Numbered from the stretch's first letter, positions 7,398-15,152 are shown. The stretch is 16,165 bases of DNA from an uncultured Lachnospiraceae bacterium (GCA_910588755.1 CAJUQZ010000028.1:17324-33488), one strand, 5' to 3'. The notes: generated by a model from the sequence alone, not told the origin. Made by a program: numbers and translations.

Positions 7398-8906
7398 GAA
7401 CTCGTCAACCTGTCTCTGTGCCTCGTCCATAACGTTCTGCCAGCCCGCCTTCATCAATTCCTCTTTGATCTTTGGCACAACCACCTCAGGATCCTGCACG
7501 CCGGTCATCACCTCACTGCGGTAGCGCAGCCAGATCTCGCGGCAGTTTGCAAGCTGGTCTGCCACTGGGTTTGTATCAAATGTAAAGCCCAGCATGACAG
7601 AGGACTGTGCCGCCTCATTCAAAGCCTTGATCTCATCCCACTGGTTCGAGTCATCTGTGTCAAGCGTCGTAACGGTGAAGAAGGAACCCTGTGTGTAGCC
7701 TGCAAGCGCCCAGTCGTTGTTGATCTTGTGCACCCTGCCGTCAGCTGTATACTCGAAGTTCACACCCTCCTCGCCGTAGTAGAACAGGTCGCGGAGCTTT
7801 GTGTCACAGTTCACCATATCCAGCAGCTGTAAGCACTTCTCGGGATACTTTGTATTGATGGAGACCATATTCAGAGAACCACGCACTGTCTCGTTGGAGA
7901 GGATCGTCTTCTCGATCTGCTGTACGACTACGTCCTTGCCCATCTGCGGCCCCCATGCGGTCTCGCCTGCGGACTCCCAGCCCTGTGCGACACGCCACAT
8001 GTTGTAGACACGTCCCTCTGTCAGCGTCGCCGCGTCCGGGTTAATGATCCCCTTCTGATACCAGTCATGTATGATCTTTAACTGATCCATGATATCCTGC
8101 TCCTCGAGCGTAAAGCACACCCGCGCATCCTGATCATCATAGCGCACGCCGAGAATCTGTGTGCCGCCGCCGATCTGGTCATACACGTCAAAGATAAAAT
8201 ACAGGCCGTCATTTTTCACGTATACCGGATAGTCGTTCTTATCAGTTTTCAGGGTCTCGAAGGTCTCTGTCATGGAATCCAACGCAATCATGGACTTGAT
8301 GTCAAGGCCATACTCGTCAACCAGCTCCTTGTCCCAGATGGAATAGTTGGTAATCGAGCTGTCCTTGTACGTCGGAATCGCATAGATCCTGTCCTTCACG
8401 CGCACGCCGTCCCAGTACTTCTCCGGCATCAGCTCCATAAGCCCCGTCATATTAGGCTCGATCATGTCCGTGATGTCCATATAGGCCCCCAGGTTGATAT
8501 CCGCGATATAGTTGTTGCCGTTTCCAAAAATGATATCATACGGCTCATTGGTACTGACGATAATATTTCTACGGTTGTCCCAGTCACCCCACGGGATAAC
8601 CTCCATCTCGAGATTCACGCCAATCTTCTCGCCAATGTAGGAATTGACAGATGCAATCCATGTGTCATAGTTGCTCGGCATACCGTTTCCGATCGTCACC
8701 CATTTCAAGTTCACGATCTCCCCGCTGCCTGCGGCGTTCTGCGCGCCTGCGCTGTCCTGGCTGCCCGATGTGGAAGCCGCGCCGCCGGACGCGCTGTTAT
8801 TGTTTCCGGCACTTCCAGTGTCCCCACCGCCTCCGCAGCCCGTCAGCATACCCATCGCCATCACCGCCGCAAGACCTGATGCTAATAACCTTTTTGCCTT
8901 TGTCAT
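7386..8906 (-). CDS. Sugar-binding lipoprotein of a CUT1 ABC transporter
   Basis: A 506-residue extracellular solute-binding protein. AGGAGG at 8915-8920 precedes the ATG by eight bases. The signal peptide ends in the lipobox LTGC with Cys24, followed by a Gly/Ser/Ala linker to about residue 65. The body reads as a family 1 binding protein (WVTIGNGMPSNYDTW, NEPYDIIFGNGNNY). The C-terminal 70 residues (from LGFTFDTNPVADQLANC) resemble the DUF3502 tail found with YtcP/LplB-type permeases. The protein is predicted to capture oligosaccharides released by the GH85 enzyme and pass them to the two permeases encoded just upstream. Its position matches NgtS in the pneumococcal N-glycan transporter. 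The ligand is inferred from context only. Confidence 0.93.
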   Translation of the reverse strand: MTKAKRLLASGLAAVMAMGMLTGCGGGGDTGSAGNNNSASGGAASTSGSQDSAGAQNAAGSGEIVNLKWVTIGNGMPSNYDTWIASVNSYIGEKIGVNLEMEVIPWGDWDNRRNIIVSTNEPYDIIFGNGNNYIADINLGAYMDITDMIEPNMTGLMELMPEKYWDGVRVKDRIYAIPTYKDSSITNYSIWDKELVDEYGLDIKSMIALDSMTETFETLKTDKNDYPVYVKNDGLYFIFDVYDQIGGGTQILGVRYDDQDARVCFTLEEQDIMDQLKIIHDWYQKGIINPDAATLTEGRVYNMWRVAQGWESAGETAWGPQMGKDVVVQQIEKTILSNETVRGSLNMVSINTKYPEKCLQLLDMVNCDTKLRDLFYYGEEGVNFEYTADGRVHKINNDWALAGYTQGSFFTVTTLDTDDSNQWDEIKALNEAAQSSVMLGFTFDTNPVADQLANCREIWLRYRSEVMTGVQDPEVVVPKIKEELMKAGWQNVMDEAQRQVDEFMGK

Positions 8907-8924
8907 AATAAAATCCTCCTTCTT

Positions 8925-9842
8925 TTATTCTTTCACCGAACCGATCGTCAGACCGGAGATGAAATATTTCTGGAAAAACGGGTACGTACACGCAATCGGC
9001 ACGATAATAACGATCGCGATGGCCATTCGCACACTCTCCGTCGGCATCGATAATTTGTACTGCTGTAAAGACAGACCGCCGTAGGGATTATTTGCGATGT
9101 ACTCGATATTTTTCTGTATGTTGTTCAACAGAGACTGCAGTGTCTGCAGATTTTTGTCCTGTATGTACAGGGAAGCCTGGAACCAGTCATTCCAGTAGCC
9201 AAATGCTGCAAACATACCGATCGTCGCGATGACCGGCTTGGAGATCGGCATGACGATCTGCGACCAGATGCGGAACTGTCCCGCGCCGTCGATCTTTGCC
9301 GACTCTATGATGGAGTCCGGCACCGTCGTCCTGAAAAATGTACGGCAGATCGTGACGCTGAAGGACGAACATGCCAGAGGCAGTATCAGCGCCCATATCG
9401 TATTGCTCAACCCTAAAATATTGTTTACAACGACATAGCCTGCCAGCATACCGCCGTTAAATACCATCGGAATAAAGATCAGCCATGTGTACAGCTTTTT
9501 CAATTTGAAATTTCTCCTGGAAACGACATATCCCATCGATGTGTCCAGCGCAACCGCGATGATTGTACCTACGACCGTGACAAGGATTGACATAAAAGCC
9601 GCGTGCAGGATCATGCCACGCTCATTCCACAGGAACTTGTACGCCGAACCGGATAACGCCGAAGGAATCAGCTGGTATCCGTTTGCCCTGAGCGCTTCCT
9701 CATCCGTGATGGAGATGGAAAACACGAACAGGAGCGGAATCACACACATAATGCCAAGTATCAGAAACACGATGTTGAACACAATGTTTGTGGATTGTTT
9801 GATCTGGTTTAAGGACTGACCACTTTCTTCTTGCTTTGCCAC
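8925..9842 (-). CDS. ABC sugar permease, CUT1 YtcP/LplC type
   Basis: A 305-residue inner-membrane permease starting at GTG (9840-9842) with GGAGG at 9850-9854. Six membrane segments are visible, the first at about residues 20-43. The cytoplasmic EAA loop that contacts the ATPase is at about 178-203 (ESAKIDGAGQFRIWSQIVMP), with the conserved Gly at 186. The C-terminus YFISGLTIGSVKE is typical of this subfamily. It pairs with the other permease, whose stop lies 16 bp upstream, and is followed 18 bp later by the binding-protein gene. No ATPase gene is in the window, so it probably uses a shared one encoded elsewhere. Confidence 0.93.
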   Translation of the reverse strand: MAKQEESGQSLNQIKQSTNIVFNIVFLILGIMCVIPLLFVFSISITDEEALRANGYQLIPSALSGSAYKFLWNERGMILHAAFMSILVTVVGTIIAVALDTSMGYVVSRRNFKLKKLYTWLIFIPMVFNGGMLAGYVVVNNILGLSNTIWALILPLACSSFSVTICRTFFRTTVPDSIIESAKIDGAGQFRIWSQIVMPISKPVIATIGMFAAFGYWNDWFQASLYIQDKNLQTLQSLLNNIQKNIEYIANNPYGGLSLQQYKLSMPTESVRMAIAIVIIVPIACTYPFFQKYFISGLTIGSVKE

Positions 9843-9858
9843 ACGAACACCTCCCTCA

Positions 9859-10842
9859 TTATATAATCCTGTTTTCGTTGTCTAACTTGCTCACAACCCA
9901 GTTTGCAAACAAAATCGTGCCGCAGCTGCAGATTGCCTGGAAGAAGGACGCTGCCGCCGTCTGTCCGATCGGTGCAGAGGACTGGATCGCATTGTATATA
10001 TAGGTATCAAAAGTCGATACGGTCGTATACAATGATGCCGGAATACGCCCTGTCACCTGATAGAACAGGCCGAAATCCGAGTTGAAGATCTTGCCGCAGT
10101 CGAGAATCAGCATCATGATGAACACCGGCTTGATCGCAGGAAGCGTGATGTGCCTTGCCTGCTGCGACTTCGTCGCGCCGTCCATGACCGCCGCCTCATA
10201 GAGCGAGGGATCGATTCCCGTGATACTTGCCAGATAGAGCACCATGCCGTAGCCCATGCCCTTCCAGGTGTTCAAAAATACCAGGATAAACGGCCAGTAC
10301 TTAGGCTCCTGATACCACATGATCCGCTCTCCGCCAAGCTTTGTGATGATCCCGTTGATGTAGCCTCTCTCCGGTGTCAGCAGCGCATAGACGAAATAGC
10401 TGATGACAACCCATGACATGAAGTAAGGCAGAAACATCATGGTCTGGTACACCTTAGACCCCTTCTTGTTGCGCATGCTGCTTAACATCAGCGCCCCGCC
10501 CACCGCAACGCTCGCGCTGATGATAATAAACGCGATGTTGTAGAGAATGGTGTTCCTAAGAAGCATGGTAAATGAGTTTGAAGTAAAGAAATAGTTAAAA
10601 TTGCCAAATCCCGCCCATTCACTGTGCAGCAGGTTGTAGATAAACCCATGCCCGCCAGGCTGCAGCTTGTAGTTTTTAAACGCGATGATAATACCGAACA
10701 TTGGCAAATATGAAAAGATCATAAACCAGATCAATGTCGGCAGTGACAACAGAAACAGCTCCGTATCGTCGCGCGACCATCGCTTCCACCAAGGCTTGCC
10801 AGAGTTTACCCTCCCTCCGTCAGATGTTTTGCGATTTCCCAT
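9859..10842 (-). CDS. ABC sugar permease, CUT1 LplB type
   Basis: A 327-residue inner-membrane permease and the first gene of the leftward operon. I chose the ATG at 10840-10842 because AGGAGG (10851-10856) lies eight bases before it; a TTG at 10908 would add 22 residues with no ribosome binding site. A basic tail is followed by membrane segments beginning at about residue 30. The EAA loop is nearly perfect (about 215-239: YEAAVMDGATKSQQARHITLP). It forms the transport pore with the permease encoded next and should import the oligosaccharide delivered by the lipoprotein. Its promoter must lie in the divergent region at 10843-11300, shared with the regulator gene. Confidence 0.94.
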   Translation of the reverse strand: MGNRKTSDGGRVNSGKPWWKRWSRDDTELFLLSLPTLIWFMIFSYLPMFGIIIAFKNYKLQPGGHGFIYNLLHSEWAGFGNFNYFFTSNSFTMLLRNTILYNIAFIIISASVAVGGALMLSSMRNKKGSKVYQTMMFLPYFMSWVVISYFVYALLTPERGYINGIITKLGGERIMWYQEPKYWPFILVFLNTWKGMGYGMVLYLASITGIDPSLYEAAVMDGATKSQQARHITLPAIKPVFIMMLILDCGKIFNSDFGLFYQVTGRIPASLYTTVSTFDTYIYNAIQSSAPIGQTAAASFFQAICSCGTILFANWVVSKLDNENRII

Positions 10843-10879
10843 TTGTTGTACCTCCTTTTTCTTTATTTCTGTTAACATC

Positions 10880-10908
10880 AGATTAACGCTTGTAAATACT
10901 AATGTCAA
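10880..10908 (-). promoter_or_regulatory. Candidate promoter of the transporter operon
   Basis: On the minus strand a perfect TTGACA (10903-10908) is followed after 17 bp by TAATCT (10880-10885). The -35 is ideal and the -10 is poor (3 of 6), which suits an activated or otherwise regulated promoter. Transcription would start near 10873, about 30 bases before the permease start. Confidence 0.45.
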
Positions 10909-11013
10909 TAAAAATTAACATTTTCATTATTATATCCAACTCAAATATACAATTTTTGTCGATACCTACCCATTTTTCATTACAAAACAGGGTAATATGT
11001 GCAGTATACACAA

Positions 11014-11048
11014 TTACATTTGTTATCATTATACAATAACGAATGTAA
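11014..11048. promoter_or_regulatory. 35-bp inverted repeat, candidate operator
   Basis: TTACATTTGTTAT and ATAACGAATGTAA are 13-bp arms that match in 12 positions, with a nine-base spacer. The spacer holds TATAAT read on the minus strand (11028-11033), with GTGAAA 16 bp upstream (11050-11055), so the palindrome overlaps a possible leftward promoter. A dimeric or tetrameric regulator such as the neighbouring LacI-type protein is the obvious candidate ligand. Binding is inferred. Confidence 0.55.
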
Positions 11049-11235
11049 ATTTCACTTTTCATGTATACAGCCCATATGTAAAACATGCTGTTCTTTCAAC
11101 CTTGCTGACACTAAAGTACCAGCACTTTGTATATACGCTGATTTGTTTTTCCAGTCCGCGCGCTTCAAAAGCATACGTTCTGACGAAAAATACTGCCTAT
11201 ACCGCAACAATTCATCAAATTGTACATCTGTATTA

Positions 11236-11246
11236 ACATTTGTAAA
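11236..11246 (+). promoter_or_regulatory. ACATTTGTAAA box upstream of the regulator promoter
   Basis: This 11-mer ends nine bases before the -35 of the regulator promoter. The same 11-mer occurs in the opposite orientation at 11349-11359, and its first eight bases (ACATTTGT) recur in the left arm of the 35-bp palindrome at 11016-11023. It is a candidate half-site for the regulator. Confidence 0.35.
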
Positions 11247-11254
11247 CTATTTGA

Positions 11255-11283
11255 TTGTTTTTTGTCTGTCACTATGCTATAAT
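11255..11283 (+). promoter_or_regulatory. Promoter of the LacI-type regulator gene
   Basis: TTGTTT (11255-11260) and a perfect TATAAT (11278-11283) are 17 bp apart, and TG at 11275-11276 makes an extended -10. Transcription would begin near 11290, giving a 5' leader of about 160 bases before the start codon. Confidence 0.65.
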
Positions 11284-11348
11284 AGATACTGGAAAACACC
11301 TTGAGCAAACTGGCGGCAATTCTATATTATATATATGATGGCGCCGTC

Positions 11349-11359
11349 TTTACAAATGT
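11349..11359 (-). promoter_or_regulatory. ACATTTGTAAA box in the regulator leader
   Basis: On the minus strand this reads ACATTTGTAAA, identical to 11236-11246. It lies about 60 bp downstream of the predicted start of regulator transcription, where a bound repressor could block transcription or form a loop with the other boxes. Confidence 0.35.
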
Positions 11360-11450
11360 ATACAAAAATAAAGATTTTATTCAAATGTTTCTGATGCCTG
11401 TTAATTTTACTGATGAAATAGAAACGCTGACAGAAAGGAAGATTCTATTT

Positions 11451-12467
11451 ATGGAAAAAATCACGATGAAAGATATCGCGGATGCGCTCAACATATCCAG
11501 AGTCACCGTCAGCAAAGCCTTCAACAACCAGGCCGGCGTGTCGGATGCCCTGCGGGAGCTAATTTTTGCAAAAGCAAAGGAGCTTGGCTATGCCAAGCTC
11601 CCCTATCAGATTATGGAGCAGTCCCAGGAAGAACAGCGCACTATCTCCCTGGTCGTGTCAAGGCCGGACTCTGCGCTGTTCTGGACGAACATCATTCACC
11701 GCATGGCGCAGGAGCTTGCCAGTTACAATGTCAACCTGCTCTACACCTATGTCCCCTCAAATTACTCAAAAGACTTTACCCTGCCATCCATTCTCTCGAG
11801 CGGAAACGTTGACGGCATTGTCGTGCTGAATGTGTACAGTGAGGAAATTTTAAATATGATCAACGCGCTTCCTGTGCCAAAGGTTTTCCTCGACACGATC
11901 CCGTCCCTCACAGACGCACAGTTAAGCGGCGATCTGCTTTTAATAGAAGGTTTCCGCACGGAATCCAAGATCACGGATCTGCTGATACAAAACGGGCACA
12001 CCGAAATCGGTTTTCTGGGCGATATCGACTACGCGATGACCAACAAAGAACGCTATCTGGGCTACTGCGACTGCATGAACAAGCACGAGCTGATCGTCCG
12101 CTCGGAGTACTGCCTCACAGGGCGCATCGACATCTTTTCTTATGACAAGAAGCTGTACGCCTTTCTCGACGAGCTGAAAAGCTGGCCGACCGCCTTTGTG
12201 TGCGCAAGCGACTACGTCGCCAACTTCGTGCAGGCTTACCTCAACAACAGCGCGCACCGCCTGCCGCACCCCGTCACGCTCACCGGGTTCGATAACATGG
12301 GTGAGTACACCAATGTCGCCGGGCGCATCATCACCGCCAATGTCCCCACCGAGCTGCTCGGCAAGCGGCTTGCGCTGCAGCTGCTGTTCCGCTCGGAACA
12401 TCCGGAGGCGCCCTACGAACTGATATTCGTCAAACCGACCATCATCGTTCCGTACGCGAAGGAATGA
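11451..12467 (+). CDS. LacI-family transcriptional regulator
   Basis: A 338-residue regulator. I chose the ATG at 11451 because AAAGGAA lies just upstream and the protein then begins MEKITMKDIADALNISRVTVSKAF, the usual LacI helix-turn-helix start. The frame is open upstream to 11301, but the extra 50 residues resemble nothing. The DNA-binding region covers residues 1-47. From about residue 64 (RTISLVVSRPDSALF) comes a periplasmic-binding-protein-like effector domain that ends TGFDNMGEY...GKRLALQLL, as in the family. The hinge segment (48-63) lacks the usual ARxL motif. It is divergent from the transporter operon and is probably its local regulator, responding to an imported glycan fragment or its breakdown product. 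Whether it represses or activates is not visible. Confidence 0.9.
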   Translation: MEKITMKDIADALNISRVTVSKAFNNQAGVSDALRELIFAKAKELGYAKLPYQIMEQSQEEQRTISLVVSRPDSALFWTNIIHRMAQELASYNVNLLYTYVPSNYSKDFTLPSILSSGNVDGIVVLNVYSEEILNMINALPVPKVFLDTIPSLTDAQLSGDLLLIEGFRTESKITDLLIQNGHTEIGFLGDIDYAMTNKERYLGYCDCMNKHELIVRSEYCLTGRIDIFSYDKKLYAFLDELKSWPTAFVCASDYVANFVQAYLNNSAHRLPHPVTLTGFDNMGEYTNVAGRIITANVPTELLGKRLALQLLFRSEHPEAPYELIFVKPTIIVPYAKE

Positions 12468-12494
12468 TTCAATACTTCAATCCTAATGGGAAGA

Positions 12495-12522
12495 TCCGGG
12501 AAATCCGTTTGGTTTTCCCGGA
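12495..12522. terminator. Hairpin between convergent genes
   Basis: TCCGGGAAA and TTTCCCGGA form a perfect 9-bp stem with a ten-base loop. It begins 27 bp after the regulator stop and lies directly after the stop of the convergent 234-aa gene, so it could end transcription from both sides. The T-runs on either side are short (GTTATT rightward, TCTTCC leftward), which makes it a moderate rather than strong intrinsic terminator. Confidence 0.55.
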
Positions 12523-12523
12523 G

Positions 12524-13228
12524 TTATTCCGTCAAAAGCCCCAGTTCCCTGCGCCGCCTGTTATAGTTATTCGCACCGCCCGGCCACGCAATCTGCGCAC
12601 CCCACTGCTTTGACTGCGCAAGTCTGCTGTCCGCATGCTCCAGATCGGAAAACAGCGCACACAGCGCCTTGTCGATCTCCTCCCGGTTCCCATTCCGGAA
12701 CACCATATCCTCCGAAAGCTTTGCATCGCCTACCGGCAGCTGGCAAAGCTCACTGATATCCGTTTCAAAATATGCCTTATAATTCCCAATCAGCATATAA
12801 CAGCACATACTGTCCCCGGCAAAGAACAGACAGGCCAGATTTCCAGAGCCCTGATGAAGCACAAGCGTCGAATGAAAGGGACGATAAACCGTCTTCTTTA
12901 ACCGCTTGACATACTCTCCCTCTCCCTGAAATTGAAAATCCATCGCAAAATACACATACTGTCCGTCCAATGTCTGATCCATCAGCTGCACCACCTGACC
13001 AGGCGTGAGCTCTTCCCTGGAAAAAAACTTGCCCTCGCCATTCTCCCTGCGGACGCGCACCCACTGCGTCCACTGCAAATCCACTTCGAGTTTCCCTGCC
13101 AGACACCCGCTGCGCCCCTTCGCAGAAGCAGCGCCTTTTGGAGCCTGATCCGGCGGCGGAAAGAGACGCGCCCGCAGGCCGCTTAGAAAACTGCCTATTT
13201 TCCCTGAAATTGCTTGAATGATACCCAT
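12524..13228 (-). CDS. Unrecognised 234-aa protein
   Basis: I do not recognise this family. The start at 13226-13228 follows AGGAG (13236-13240) by seven bases; an upstream start at 13258 has no such site. The first 30 residues contain an amphipathic stretch (IIQAISGKIGSFLSGLRARLF) and a Pro/Ala/Gly/Ser-rich linker. The rest is a mixed alpha/beta, apparently soluble domain with strands such as VYFAMDFQFQGEGEYV and NLACLFFAGDSMCCYMLIGNYKAYF. It ends in a polar, Arg-rich tail (NNYNRRRRELGLLTE). There is no signal peptide, clear membrane segment or known catalytic motif. It precedes the regulator convergently and shares no visible link with the glycan locus. Codon use and the ribosome site suggest a real gene. 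Confidence 0.75.
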   Translation of the reverse strand: MGIIQAISGKIGSFLSGLRARLFPPPDQAPKGAASAKGRSGCLAGKLEVDLQWTQWVRVRRENGEGKFFSREELTPGQVVQLMDQTLDGQYVYFAMDFQFQGEGEYVKRLKKTVYRPFHSTLVLHQGSGNLACLFFAGDSMCCYMLIGNYKAYFETDISELCQLPVGDAKLSEDMVFRNGNREEIDKALCALFSDLEHADSRLAQSKQWGAQIAWPGGANNYNRRRRELGLLTE

Positions 13229-13289
13229 ATTGATTCTCCTCTGGTTTTTTGTTAACATTTATTTGAAGGTGCGCAGCAGCCTTCATAAA

Positions 13290-13799
13290 TCACAGCTCCA
13301 CGCGCTCCGACACCACCCTGCACCGCTTCCTATAGCATGCGATACCGTACCGGTAAATGGTTTGCATGCCGTCCCTGACCAGTGTTTCTTCATATCGCCT
13401 GCTTCGAATCTGCCGCATTGCCTCATTCCCGATAATGCTCCGGAGCATACCCTTTGCTTCCTCAAAATTCTGCCCTGTCGCCCCCTTTAACGTGATGGAT
13501 ATGACCGGAAATTTGCCCATATACTCTGCGCAGAGCTCCTTCTCCTGCGAAATCTCGAGCCCGTCAAAAAGCGCGTGGTTGTCAAACGGCGCGATATCGC
13601 TTCCTGTCTCGAAAAAGTATTTTAACATACTCATATTCAAGTTTTTCCCAAATCGCCTGGGGCGCGTAAATAAATTTACCTTCGCGAAATTTTCCAAAAA
13701 CTCCCGAATCAGCCCCGTCTTGTCTACATAGTAATATTTCTGCCTGCGCATTTCCCTGAAATTTTCAATTCCCGTCGGGAGCCTCGTTCCAATCGCCAT
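13290..13799 (-). pseudogene. Internally deleted AAA-ATPase-like / PD-(D/E)XK family remnant
   Basis: The first 125 residues match the start of the multicopy AAA-ATPase-like proteins whose C-terminus is a PD-(D/E)XK nuclease domain: YYYVDKTGLIREFLE, then FTRPRRFGKNLNMSMLKYFFE. The last 40 residues (RQIRSRRYEETLVRDGMQTIYRYGIACYRKRC) match the extreme C-terminus of the same family. Full members are about 500-560 residues; this one has 169. About 350-400 residues, including the sensor part of the ATPase and the nuclease core, are missing, with the joint near residues 121-130 (about 13410-13440). The P-loop also reads GKN where GKT or GKS is usual. The frame is intact and GGAG lies just before the ATG, so a short protein may still be made, but it cannot be a normal family member. 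Confidence 0.75.
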
Positions 13800-14066
13800 A
13801 GCTTACTCCTTCCCACCAGTCCTGTTCCTGCCAATCCAGCCAGCCGCTGCACTCCCCTGCCATCAGTATAACACACATTGATAAAAAAGCGCACCAAAAT
13901 GTTTCCTCACCAGCTTTCTTATTTATCGCACATATAATCGTCCAGCTCTCCTTCATCTGCTTTTGAAATCATAAACTAACTATCGAACATACGTTTCAGG
14001 AAAACCTGTTCCTGTGCCTTCATCACATCTGATGCTTTATTGGACGGAAGCGGTGTATCAGTATAC
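13800..14066. other. Intergenic gap with no supported feature
   Basis: This 267-bp gap lies between the reductase stop and the start of the ATPase remnant. It is AT-rich in its middle. I find no convincing gene, hairpin with T-run, tRNA or repeat in it; a 63-codon frame at 13765-13956 overlaps the remnant and has no ribosome binding site. Confidence 0.5.
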
Positions 14067-15152
14067 TCAATGCAGGCATGTGACGGCATACTCCGCAACG
14101 AGTCTCTCCACCTTCTGTATCTCCTGTGGAATGCGTATTTTCCGCGGACACGCTTCCACACAGGGCATCTGTACACACTCACGGCAGTGCCTTGCACTCC
14201 CGGCAATCCCAAGCCCCAGCTTCTTTAACGCCCAGTAATCCTTCCCCAGATAAAAATACTGATACTGGCGAAATACCGTATGGATTTCTGTGCCACATGG
14301 GCAGACACACCGCTGGCACCGGTCGCACGGAATCGGCGTATACTCTCTTTCCAGCACAGAGAGCACCTCCTCAAAAGACATAAGCGCCGGCCTCCTGGCC
14401 TCAGTGTCCCACCCAAAAGCGGCATCGACCTGCGCTTTCGTTCCAAGTCCGATCAGCACGCTCGACACAGGATAGGACAGCACAAAACGAATCAGTGTCT
14501 GCTCGGAAAACCGCGCCGGAAGAAGCCCCGCAGCGTACACCTTGTTCACCAGAAACCCCTTCCCGCGAAAGGCCGCCTCCGCGCGAACCCTGTCGAGCAT
14601 GCCCCGCTCCAGCAGATTCCCGCTGCCCTGCAGCACATCTACACGGTCATCGCGCGCACCGCGCAGCAAAATGTCATAATAGTGCGTCGCGATCCCCACA
14701 CAGCCGATTTTCCCCTCGGCCTTCAATTCCGCGAGCGCCTCCAGCGCACCGCCGCTGCCAAACAGTTCCTCCTCATGCTCCGCGTCAGCCTGATGGACAA
14801 AGTAAATATCCGGCGTCGTCCCCAGATTCTCACAGGAAGCCTCCACCGCCCGATACATCTCACCGCCGCCAAAAAAGCGCGCCTTGTCCGAGATGACAAG
14901 GTTCTTTCTGCCCACGCGCGCCGCAAACTTCCCGAGCTTAATCTCTGCGTCCCCGTATTCTGGTACGATTGCTGTATCGTACAAATTGCAACCCAGACGG
15001 TATGCGTACTCCATCACCGCGAGCGCCTCCTCCTCGTCCAGATTATAATAATCCGGCAGAACCGGAATATTTCCCTGTAAAATGGGAATCGTCCCAAAAC
15101 TGATTTCAGACACCTTTAACCCTGTACTCCCTAACCTGCGGTAATTCATCAT
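14067..15152 (-). CDS. Aldo/keto reductase with C-terminal cysteine-rich (Fe-S) domain
   Basis: A 361-residue protein; AGGAG lies five bases before the first of two adjacent ATGs. Residues 1 to about 265 are an aldo/keto reductase barrel beginning YRRLGSTGLKVSEISFGT. The catalytic tetrad is complete: Asp59, Tyr66, Lys90 and His120. The C-terminal 90 residues carry Cys276, 279, 282, 284 and 286, and then Cys323, 326, 331 and 335 (CRECVQMPCVEACP), a pattern suggesting 4Fe-4S clusters. Such fused proteins are common in anaerobic clostridia and are annotated as ferredoxin-linked aldo/keto reductases; their substrates are mostly unknown. The gene starts 29 bp after the stop of the leucine-rich-repeat gene, so the two are probably co-transcribed. 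I cannot name a substrate. Confidence 0.9.
   Translation of the reverse strand: MMNYRRLGSTGLKVSEISFGTIPILQGNIPVLPDYYNLDEEEALAVMEYAYRLGCNLYDTAIVPEYGDAEIKLGKFAARVGRKNLVISDKARFFGGGEMYRAVEASCENLGTTPDIYFVHQADAEHEEELFGSGGALEALAELKAEGKIGCVGIATHYYDILLRGARDDRVDVLQGSGNLLERGMLDRVRAEAAFRGKGFLVNKVYAAGLLPARFSEQTLIRFVLSYPVSSVLIGLGTKAQVDAAFGWDTEARRPALMSFEEVLSVLEREYTPIPCDRCQRCVCPCGTEIHTVFRQYQYFYLGKDYWALKKLGLGIAGSARHCRECVQMPCVEACPRKIRIPQEIQKVERLVAEYAVTCLH

Larger units (their letters stand above)
10843..11450. other. Divergent intergenic region, AT-rich
   Basis: This 608-bp stretch separates the leftward transporter operon from the rightward regulator gene. It is much richer in A and T than the flanking genes. 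It holds the candidate promoters for both directions, the 35-bp inverted repeat at 11014-11048 and the ACATTTGTAAA boxes at 11236-11246 and 11349-11359. Short open frames within it (for example in 10997-11304 on the plus strand) lack ribosome binding sites and recognisable products. I see no tRNA, no recognisable riboswitch and no catabolite-repressor box. Confidence 0.7.

Noticed and set aside
6735..7832. 365-codon open frame on the plus strand
   Set aside because: It lies antisense to the GH130 gene and the 3' part of the binding-protein gene, has no family resemblance, and both opposite-strand genes have intact catalytic or structural motifs and good ribosome sites.
10843..11300. Catabolite-repressor (cre) box in the divergent promoter region
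   Set aside because: I searched for a TGWAAACGNTWNCA-like site and found none with acceptable fit.
11301..11450. 50-residue N-terminal extension of the regulator
   Set aside because: The open frame continues upstream, but the LacI helix-turn-helix begins normally at 11451 with its own ribosome site, and the upstream part has promoter and leader composition.
13765..13956. 63-codon open frame on the minus strand before the ATPase remnant
   Set aside because: No ribosome binding site, overlaps the remnant gene start, and no recognisable sequence.
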